DNA of 64,000 bases from Carya illinoinensis (lineage: Eukaryota; Streptophyta; Magnoliopsida; Fagales; Juglandaceae), in contig NC_056766.1 in the NCBI RefSeq assembly GCF_018687715.1, forward strand, positions 17,540,001 through 17,604,000, in the 5' to 3' direction. Position numbers and translations under genes: made by a program. The notes under the pieces are model-generated. The model was not told the origin of the DNA. It was given only the letters and a program-made list of their open reading frames with translations, and searched no databases. Below are positions 50,188 through 60,197 of the stretch, piece by piece (position 1 is the first letter of the stretch; each line of letters starts with the position of its first letter).

Positions 50188-51573
50188 TCCTCCCCCCCTT
50201 AAAAAACAAATTTCGTCCTCGAAATTTGCAAGATCAACCACCAACTTAAAGAAGCCTCATAAAAACACACAAACCATTTGTGACCAAGATTAAGATACAT
50301 ACCTTCATCCTTCAAACAAGTACGGGTACTGCTCCCTCATGTCCGCTGCTCGCTCCCAAGTGAAGTCTTGTGCTAACGGATCTCCCCAAGCCACCTTAAC
50401 CAAAGGTATCGTCTTGGACCTCAACTGTTGCTCCTTCCAATCCATGATCTGCGACAGAACAACTTCATAAGTGAGATCTGGTTGCAACTAAATACCTGCT
50501 GGGTCGACGAAGCGTGGCTCTTGCTATCCAAAGCTCTTCTTCAGGGATGATACGTGGAAGACATCATGAACATCCCCAAAATATTCCGGCAAAGCAACTC
50601 TATAGGCGACAGACCCTACTTTCTCCAGAATCTGAAAAGGGCCGACATACCTCGGATCTAGCTTCCTCTTCTTACCAAAACGCTTAACACCTCTCATGGG
50701 AGAGACTTTAAGGTAAATCCAATCACCAACTTCAAAAGATAACTCTCTCCTCCTGGTATCAGCGTAACTTTTCTGGCGACTCTGAGCTGCCGCCATTTTA
50801 TCTCTGATGATCCGGACTTGGCTTTGCATTTCTTGAATTATTTCAGGTCCAATTATCCTACTCTCCCCGACTTCATCCCAACACAAGGGCGACCTGCACT
50901 TTCTCCCATAAAGAGCTTCATAGGGAGCCATCTGAATGGTCGCATGGAAGTTGTTATTATATGCAAACTCGATGAGCGGCAAATGGTTTTCCCAACTCCC
51001 TTGAAATTCCATGACACATGCTCGCAACATGTCTTCAAGGGTCTGAATGGTGCGCTCTGACTAGCCGTCTGCTTGCGGGTGATATGCAGTACTGAACTTC
51101 AACTTAGTGCCCAAAGCTGCCTGCAAACTCTTCCAGAACTGCGACGTGAACCTCGGGTCTCGATCCGACACTATACTCTTTGGTGTGCCGTGTAGCCGCA
51201 CTATCTCCTTGACATACAAGCGGGTCAACTTACCCAAAGAGTCGATGTTATTAACAAGCAGAAAATGAGCACTCTTCGTTAACCGGTCAACAATCACCCA
51301 AACAGAATTTTTCCCACTAGGCGTTCTCGGAAAATCCACTACAAAGTCTATCGTGATGTCATCCCATTTCCACTCAGGAATAGGGAGGGGTTGGAGCATA
51401 CCTGCAGGTCTCTGATGCTCGGCCTTCACTTGACGGCATGTGTGGCATTTCTCAACATACAAGGCAATATCCTTCTTCATTCCATCCCACCAGTAATTTT
51501 TCTTCAAGTCCCAGTACATCTTTATACTGCCGGGATGAACTGAATAAGGGGCCGCATGAGCTTCCGCCATGAT
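50188..51573 (-). pseudogene. Integrase and chromodomain relic of the nested Tekay derivative
   Basis: In minus-strand order: an integrase zinc finger with an intact HHCC set ([17 protein letters not shown]), the core with [15 protein letters not shown] and IVSDRDPRF, the GPF module (about 50600-50660) and a chromodomain ending YPYLFE near 50310. Everything upstream (gag, PR, RT, RNase H) is gone: the zinc finger joins LTR sequence at 51573/51574. At least three stops interrupt it, near 51061, 50521 and 50488, each where a Gln codon is expected by comparison with 14400-15000. Because LTR sequence upstream is open, one 329-codon frame (51061-52050) crosses the deletion junction. Confidence 0.9.
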
Positions 51574-53382
51574 CCCAAACACCACCAGATAAAAACACAT
51601 AGAACTCAAACAATATGGATGCAAGAAAAACCAATGCACATGTCCCGCAAAACCACATTTTTTACCACGCACGCCAAAAACCCATTCGGCCCATAAAAAC
51701 ATATCCTCAAAACCAAGCCTCGCCATTATCCCAGATAATGGCCCAAACCACCATTTTCCCAGAAAATGGATCAAAAGCCTCAAAACCAAAACTCGCCATT
51801 TTCCCAGAAAATGGCCCACATCCGAAAACCATAAAAACAATCCAGTTTTGCATGCACCATGATCTCCCCTAGGGATCACCCGCACACCCTGGCTCTGTGC
51901 CACACCGCAGGTAACGACTACGCATGTGACACCTAAATGAGCGATGCCCAGACTCGCACCCAGCGCGTACCTGGCCAGGCCATCCTCAACCCCTCGCCAG
52001 CGAAGGGCCACGGAGTCGGTGAGTAGAGCGATGCCCAGACTCGCTCCCAACGTGTACCTGGCCAGGCCATCCTCTAGGCCTGCTCCCGTCGTCGCCCAGC
52101 AACAACTCAGGGGACGTCACTCAGTATTATCCACTCCCGAGTGACCAGAGGAGCTCCACCGAGATAATAACCCATCCCGGCTTGGGCTCGTGAGACACAC
52201 GCACCCGAAAACCCATTCACGCCAACAAAACAGGATTTCTCAAATAAAATAAAATACACGTGCATGCACCATGCAAATGCAATTATCAATGCACAAAACA
52301 AACAACCAACCATAATACAATAAATCAAGCAACTCCATCCTCCATCCATCCGACCCCCGAACTCCTCGGACTCAGTCCGGAATCAACCAACCAGCAGATA
52401 AAATAATTTGAATGAGCGATATATATTTAAATCTGAAAATAGTGTTTGGAAAATACTTACAGCGCTATACGGTAATTTTAGAAAACAGCCGGCGTTGCAA
52501 ACGGCAAAGAAAAAACAACGTTACAGTGAAAAATCACTATGGCCGTGGGTTGTGAAATACCCACTTTTGAACGGGGACAAACCAGGGCTTGGGATTGATA
52601 GAGAATGGTCTAGGGATGATTGTGAAGCTATTGGAAGTGGTGGTTGGCCGTGGGTGACGGCGAAAACGCCGGAGAGAGGCCGGATTTTCCAAAAAGGAAA
52701 GCTATCTCGTGGGAGCTGTTCCGGTGGTCGTTGGAGGCCGAAAATAGGTGGGTTAGGACGGCAAGGGACCGGTGATGAAGTGGTGAAGAAATGGTGGCCG
52801 GAGGTAGAGCGACGGCGGCGGATCGAGCCAAAAACCGTGTAGGCTTTAAGGAGGTTTTCCGGCCAAACGGCCGGCCGGATGGGGCTGGGAATTGGTGGTG
52901 AGGTGTGCCGGAGGGAGGGGAGTCGACCGGTGGGGGCGGTGTGCCGCACGGTGGCCGGACGGCGGCGGGTTGAGGGCAGGAAGGAGCTCCAGCGTGGAGA
53001 GGAGGAGAGAGAGAGAGAGAGAGAGGGATGGGGTCGACGCGGGAAAGGAGAAGAAAAAAAAGAAAAGAAAGAAAAAAGAGAAAAAGAAGGAAAAAGAAAG
53101 AAGAAAGGAAAAAAAAAAAAAAAGAGAAAAAGAAAAAAGAAAAAGGAAAAAGGGAAAAGAGGTGTAGGAAAAGAAGATGAGGGCTAATCCTCTTTCCGGG
53201 AAAACAAAACTAAACCGCCGCAACGAGATTAAAAACCGTAAACAACTAAAATAAATAAAACACAACATCAATTAAATTATAAACCAATTTTAAAACGCAA
53301 TAAATTAAAATAAATAAACTAATATATTAATTAAAATAAAACAACCCTTCAGCAAAAATACAAGCGAAAGCGGGTCATCACA
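51574..53382 (-). mobile_element. Nested Tekay derivative, 5' LTR, truncated
   Basis: 1809 bp corresponding to 48465-50187 of the partner LTR. The terminal 362 bp, the primer site and the 5' two-thirds of the interior are missing. The right end GTCATCACA is followed by TSD TAACC (53383-53387). Confidence 0.93.
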
Positions 53383-54731
53383 TAACCAGAGGAGCTCCAT
53401 CGAGATAATACCCCATCCCAGCTTGGGGTTGTGATATACACACACTCAAAAATCCATTTACACATAAAAACTGGATTTTCTCAATTTAAATAAAATGCAC
53501 ATGAATGCTCCGTGTAATGCACGCCTCAAGGCACAAATAACCAACCAATCACATATCAACAAGATCAAGCAACTTCGTCCTCAATCCATCCGACCCCTGA
53601 ACTCCTCGGACTCAGTCCGGAATCAACCAACCAGGAGTCAAGTAATTATTGTAAGAGCACAATATATTTAAATCTAAAAGTAGAGTTTGAAAAATACTTA
53701 CAGCGCTATACGGTATTTTTTGAAAGCTCGCGGCGTTGCAAACGGCAGACAAAAAGCAACGTAACAGTGTATTTTACACTGTGGCCGTGGGTAATAAATT
53801 ACCCACTTTCGAATGGGGACAGACCAAGACACGAAATTGATAGGGAATGGTCTAGGGATGTTTATGAAGCTAAACGAAGTGAGCTTTGGCCGTGGGTGGC
53901 GGTGGAAATGGCGGTAAAAGCACCAAAAGGAGCTGAACGGAGTTGAGCTCGTGGGAGCTGCTCCGGCAACGGATCAGGGCCGAAATTGGATGGGTTAGGA
54001 CGGCAAGAGGTGGGGGAAGAAGTTGTGAAGAGGTGGTGGCCGGAGGTGGAACGACAGCAGCGAAAAAGCATAAAAACTGTGCGACTTGGAGGAGCTCGTG
54101 GCGGCTAACGGTGGCTCGGATGGAGGTGAAACTTGGTGGGGATGTTCACTAGTCGGAGGGGTAGAAAACTGGGTGGGTGGTGTCGGCCACGTCGCCGGCG
54201 AGCGGCAGTTCTGGGCTAAGGAAGCAACCGGCAACAGAGAGAGTCGTGACTTCTAGCCATGCGTAGCATCTAACGGCTACACGGGTTGGCCTGAAAATTG
54301 GGGGAGGTGATCACCGGCCAGAGGGGAAACGACCGGTGGGGGCGGTGCACTGCACGGCGGCGGGACGGCGATGAACTGGGCGGTAGAAGGAATAGACAGA
54401 AATGGAGGGGAGGGTTGGAAAAAGAAGAAGAAAAAGAAAAGAAAGAAGGAAGAAAAGAAAGAAAAGAGAAAGAAGAAGGAAAAAAAGGAAAAAGAAAAAG
54501 AGAAAAGAAAAGATGGAAAAAAGAAATGAGGTCCAATCCTCATATCTGGAGTCCAAAAACTAACCCCACGAAAACGATTTTAAAAACATAAAATGACTAA
54601 AATAAATTAAACACCACGTCAAATAAAATAAAATCAATTAAAATAAAATAATTTAAAATAAAAGAGCTAATATATAATTAAATTAAAAACAACTCCTTCA
54701 GCGAAAATACATGTAAAAACGGGTCATCACA
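53383..54731 (-). mobile_element. LARD 5' LTR, segment 2
   Basis: After the duplicated TAACC the LARD LTR resumes (CAGAGGAGCTCCATCGAGAT). It carries the purine tract at 54417-54528 and ends GTCATCACA at 54731. The flank GCTCC pairs with GCTCT at 30389-30393. Confidence 0.9.
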
Positions 54732-55415
54732 GCTCCCATCATTTCTCTTCTTCCATGGCCCTTGATCAATACTAGTGGATCCTTGTGGAGTAGCTCTTTC
54801 TTTGTTCTTTCAACTTAACACTTCTTTTAAATTTCTGCTCAACCAACATCGCCTTATGTACTAACTCAAAAAAAACTCTAAATATGTAGGACCATCATCC
54901 GTTCATATAGCTTATAATTCAAACCCTCCTCAAACTTCTTGGACTTCTTTTCCTCATCAGGAATCAGGTATGAGGCGAAGCATGATAATTTCTCAAATCT
55001 TGCAGCATATTGGTGCACAATCATGGTCCCATGCACCAAGTTGGTGAACTCTCAAGCTCTAGCTTCCCTATCCACTTTAGGGAAGAAATGATCAAAGAAA
55101 TTTTGTTTAAAGTGAGGCCAGCTAACTGCTCATGTACCCTTAGCTTCCCTGATGGCTTTCTCAACATTTCACAATCTCTTAACTTCCCCACTCAATTTAA
55201 AGGCTTCGAATCATACATTTTGCTGATTTGTGCACTCCAGGACACTAAATATCTCTTCCATGTCTTGAATCCAATCCTCCACTACATTTGAATCATCTTT
55301 TCCATCAAATGTGGGAGGATGAGTACGATTAAATTGCTCGAATGTGCAGTCTCTCTCATTATTTGTTTCGTTCAAATCCGAAGGTTTCGAACTCGATGAC
55401 GTGATGCCATCCTGT
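54732..55415 (-). pseudogene. E1 gag relic, N-terminal and capsid part
   Basis: Minus-strand fragments show a Ty3/gypsy gag domain: FEQFNRTHPPTFDGKDD, then VEDWIQDMEEIF, later FFDHFFPK and YAARFEKLSCFASYLIPDE. Several stops and frame changes are present, including one where a Trp-Trp pair is expected. The reading would continue at 30393 across the LARD. The gag type resembles chromoviruses. Confidence 0.8.
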
Positions 55416-56018
55416 AAGGTTAAGATTGGTTAAACATTCTAAGGAAAGAAAACAAAATATATGTATAAACAAAAATATAAATACAATATTTAAAACAAGT
55501 TCAAGATTTTTCTTGTTTTACTCATTCCTAACCATATCTTTAACCAACTCATATAATCCTTCTTAGCACCTATAATCGAAAACTTGACATTGCTTTCAAC
55601 TTCCGTACATCTTTAGAATCTGAACCTCAAAACTTATGATTTCAATCCTTAACATTTGAAAATTTAAAACCTCAAAAATCTAAACCTTATCTTATAAAGA
55701 TTATATCCTATAGTCCACAAAGTAAGCCTATCGGATCTAAAATCCCAAATCTCCTAAAAATCATTTCTTATAATCTACAAAATTCAAAACCTCAAATCCC
55801 ATCAAACTAATCTTTAAAGTATGCAAAATCCCTAAACCTCAAATTCCCAAAACTCAATCATAAAGTCTACAGAATCTCAAACCTTAAATATCTACATAAT
55901 CATCTCTTAGTCTTCAAATTTTCACACCTTAAATCTGAAGTTACTTTCTAAACCAAAAGATATCCAAATCTGCATATGTTATAGTCTACAGAATTTCAAA
56001 CTTGACATCGATACCAAT
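55416..56018 (-). other. E1 leader and primer site
   Basis: Non-coding AT-rich leader between the primer site and gag. The reverse strand at 56004-56016 reads TGGTATCGATGTC, a diverged Met-tRNA primer site, two bases from the LTR edge at 56019. Confidence 0.6.
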
Positions 56019-57495
56019 TGTAATGCCCTGAAACTGGAAATGGTATGAGAGTTAGCTCCTGTTACCTAAAATAAGCTCCAATAACTTAATTATAAATACT
56101 CTAGAGACTCCATAAAAATATTAACTTATTTATTCAACACAAATATCTGTGTTCCTCTACATGGACACCAAAGGAATACCTCAATAAAATAAATTAAAAA
56201 CTCCACAAAGACTCAAAAATATCCATGACTATAAATACCAAAATAACATAAAATAAGAAATCTACTAAATATGACTCTCCAATAAATACTTGTACCCTTT
56301 GGACACTTATCCCTCTACGATTATCAAACATTGCTAACACTTCTTATTCTTGATTTCCATCTAAACCATCAAAATTATTTGAAAAATATTTTTGAGATAA
56401 GGGATGAGTTCAACAATTTAGTAAGTAGAGAACATATATTAGTATGTAAATATGAGCATTTAGCATTTGCAAAATTCAAAAACACATAACAAAATAATTT
56501 TAATTTCAGAATGTAAAATCAAAACATGTTATCAAAAGTATCAAAGCGAAAGTTTAGAAATGTTCTTATTTAAAATTCCTTTGGCATAGCATACCTGAAG
56601 CTATCAAGTAGTTCATTAATTTCAAGAAGGTAATCAAGCAGTGGATCTTCTTGCACAAAGAGATGAAGTTGGCCAAGGGGGTACTTATGAAATGGATGAT
56701 CCCTTACCAAGACTTTTGTAGGATATCATTAGATTGGATAAAGTAGGGCTGCCTATAATTCGAGGTAACTAGTTTTTGTTTCTTTGTTTGGTTCTTTTGT
56801 GTTTTTTTCTTGTTTATGGTTTTCTTTCATGGTGGTTTTGTTTAGTTTTATGTATAGAACTGATACCTGGGATGGCTCTTATTGTAAATCACAAGTGTCT
56901 TGCTTGTTACCACGATATTCCTCCGCTATAAGTGAGAGCTATTAATAAAATGGTCACTCTTGGACAGGTGACCTTAAAAAATTTTCATATTCGCTCTTTT
57001 TTACACAACTTATAAATAGAATACAAAAAATAAGCTCATGTCTACACCAATCATGACCAAAAATAATTTTCTCTTTCATACGGATTTCATAAGTAATGTG
57101 GGAAAAATAACTGAAACTATTTTCACGTTTCTTTTCAAAACAAATATGCATATTTTCAAAATCAACTTTGTTTCATTTTCTTTTTGTATTAAATCTATTA
57201 TAAAAATTCTGCTTATATGAACTTTTTAGCTTTTCAGAATTTTTCCCCAATAGCGCCGAAAGAATATTAACTGTCACTTATGAAATAGTCACATAACTTT
57301 CGTAAATTTTCAATCAAACATGAATTTTGATACTTAAACCTGAAATACTAACGTAACATATTTTCCTAAAATTCTTGTAACCCTGAAATATTTTCACTTT
57401 CCAAATTCATCAATATCCAATTAATATTCTCTTGATCTAATTCTAATTCAATCATAAGTCTATTTAAAAAAATCAAGCCCATCCCACTTAAGTAT
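56019..57495 (-). mobile_element. E1 5' LTR, segment 1
   Basis: It starts TGTAATGCCCTG and follows 26047-28010 of the other E1 LTR, apart from the copia-like solo LTR (absent here) and a local insertion near 56600-56970 that is not in the left copy. It is broken at AGTAT by the Tekay solo LTR. Confidence 0.82.
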
Positions 57496-59571
57496 TGTGA
57501 TGACCCGCTTTCGCTTGTGTTTTCGCTGAAATGGTTGTTTTTATTTTAATTAATATATTAGTTTTTTTTATTTTAATTTATTGCGTTTTAAAATTGGTTT
57601 TTAATTTAATTGATGTTGTGTTTTATTTCTTTTAGTTGTTTCCAGTTTTTAATCTCGTTGCGGCGGTTTAGTGTTGTTTTCCCGGAATGAGGATTAGACC
57701 TCATCTTCTTTCCCTACACCTCTTTTCTTTTTTTTCCTTTTTCTTTTTCCTTTTTCTCTTTTCTTTTTTTCTTTTTTTCTTTCTTTCTTTTTCTTTTTTT
57801 TTCTTTTCTTCTTCCTTTTCTTTCCTTTTCCCCGATTCCGTCGACCCTCTCTCTCTCCTCACCCACGCCGTGCGACAGCTCAACCCCCCGACCCATCGCC
57901 GTCTGGCCGCCGTGCGGCACACCACCGCCATCGTTCGACTCCCCTCCCTCCGGCGCACCTCCCCACCAATTCCCACCCCCATCCGGCTGGCCGTTTGGCT
58001 GGAAAACCCCTTTAAAGCTTGCACTGGTTGTGCTCCGATCCGCCGCCGTCGCTCCACCTCTGGCCACCATTTCTTCACCACTTCATCACCGGTCCCTTGC
58101 CGTCCTAACCCACCTATTTTCGGCCTCCAACAACCACCGGAACAGCTCCCACGAGCTAGCTTTCCTTTTTGGGAAATCCGGCCTCTCTCCGGCATTTTCG
58201 CCGCCACCCACGGCCACCCACCACTTCCAATAGCTTCACAATCATCCCTAGACCATTCCCTATCAATCCCAAGCCCTGGTTTGTCCCCGTTCAAAAGTGG
58301 GTATTTCACAACCCACGGCCACAGTGATTTTTCACTGTAATGTTGTTTTTTCTCCGCCGTTTGCAACGCCGAGTGTTTTCTAAAATTATCGTATAGCGCT
58401 GTAAGTATTTTCCAAACCCTATTTTCAGATTTAAATATATATTGCTCTTTCAATAATATTTTATCTGCTGGTTGGTTGATTCCGGACTGAGTCCGAGGAG
58501 TTCGGGGGTCGGATGGATGGAGGACGGAGTTGCTTGTTTAATTGATATATGTTGGTTGTTTATTTTCATGCATTGATATGGCATTTACATGGTGCATGCA
58601 CGTGTGTTTTTGTGTAATTGTGAAAAGCCTGTTTATTGACGTAAGTGGACTTACGGGTGCGTGTGTATCACGACCCCAAGCCGGGATGGGGTATTATCTC
58701 GGTGGAGCTTCTCTGGTCACTCGGGAGCGGAATAAACTGAGTGATATCCCCTGGGTTGTCGCAGGGTGACGACGGGAGCGGGGGCTAGGAGTTGCTTGGC
58801 TACGAATGCGCCGGACGCGGAACCGGGCATCGCCCTACGCACCGACTCCGTGGTCCTTCGCCGGTGAGGGTTAGAGGATACTTGGCTACGAACACGCAGG
58901 GCGTGGAACTGGGCATCGCTCATTAGGTGTCACATGCGTAGTGGTACTCTGCGGTGTGGCACTGGAGCCAGGGTGTGCGGATGACCCCTAGGGGAGGTCA
59001 TGGTGCATACGGATAATATGGTTTTTGGTTTGAGACAGTTATCGAGGCCAAATGTGACTTTTGGCGTGGTTTTTGGAAAATATGTGTTTTTGGGCCAAAT
59101 GGGATTTTTGGCGTGTGTGGAAAATTATGTTTTATGGGTTTTGTGCGTTGGGCATGCTTCATGCATTTTGTTTGAGTTCTATGTCTTTTTATCTGGTGGT
59201 GTTTGGGTTTTACTTACCTGCGGTACCATTTTTGGTTCCATAGCTTTTGGTGCAGGTTTTGAGGATGAGGAGGAGGAGGCTGAGCCTGAGGATGCGGCTC
59301 CACCGGGTTGCTGATGTTATGCTTTGTTTTTGGTTTAAAGCTATGTTAGTGTTTTGTAATATTTTATGTATGTTTTGAATAGCTTGTATTACGTTAAGAA
59401 AAATTTTGGTACTTAGTTATATGACTTTCGTTATCCGCTGCGTGTTTCTTCGTGCACATATGTAGCCTTTGCACACACTTGGCACCCGTCGTTAGGGTGG
59501 TGACCCGGGTTGTCACCATCCAGACGTCTTGATTTCCCCGTGTCCGTGCGTGGGGATTTGGGGGCGTCACA
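57496..59571 (+). mobile_element. Tekay-type solo LTR
   Basis: 2076 bp, TGTGATGACCCGC...GGGGGCGTCACA, with no internal domain. Perfect TSD AGTAT at 57491-57495 and 59572-59576; the uninterrupted site is visible in the other E1 LTR near 28010. It carries the polypyrimidine tract (57716-57838) and the acidic ORF (59000-59314). The structure implies LTR-LTR recombination that removed the interior. Confidence 0.95.
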
Positions 59572-59668
59572 AGTATTATAACAGATGCTGTAACCAAAAT
59601 ATTACCATGTCCAAAATGATTTAGAACCCAAGCCCAACTCAATAACATACATGTTTACTTCATAATTG
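59572..59668 (-). mobile_element. E1 5' LTR, segment 2 (truncated)
   Basis: It matches about 28010-28105 of the left E1 LTR up to ACATGTTTACTTCATAATT, then similarity ends. The remaining 1.3 kb of this LTR is not in the window, so the E1 right-hand TSD cannot be checked. Confidence 0.75.
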
Positions 59669-60197
59669 TATTCAAAAAAAATTTTAACTTTATAATATTT
59701 TTATTAAACTTTTTTTTCTCACATTTTTCAGAATCCAATAAAATATCTTAACTAAAAATATTTCACTACTATTCATAAAATTCTAATACACTCCATGTGT
59801 CCACACGAGCCTTAAGCCATCCCAAGTCCTCAAACAAGAATTAGATGAATGATTGTCTAATTATTATATATATTGAAAAAAAGATTTTCTTTATTATATC
59901 AATAAGGAAAATGCTAAATGTGCTTAAGAAAAACTTACAAAAAACTTATTTCTCCACATGTCAGTTATTTCTATGTTGAAAATCCTTAAATTTGAAATTC
60001 AAATTCTGAATTTTAAAAGAAAACTAACAGAATGATAAGTTTGTAAATAAAATTGTAAGTAAAAGTGTAAGTACATATAACACTACTCTTATCAATAATG
60101 ATGCAAATATGTCATTGAAGATTGAATAATCAAAAGAGTATGTCACTAATTTATTTATTTTTATTAATTTATTTCAATAGACTTGGGAGTATTAGTT
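59669..60197. other. AT-rich DNA with a MITE-like inverted repeat
   Basis: About 59909-60090 has imperfect inverted ends: AATGCTAAATGTGCTTAAG... on the left and ...GTAAGTACATATAACACTAC on the right, around a short core. This is a candidate MITE. The rest is featureless AT-rich DNA. Confidence 0.35.
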
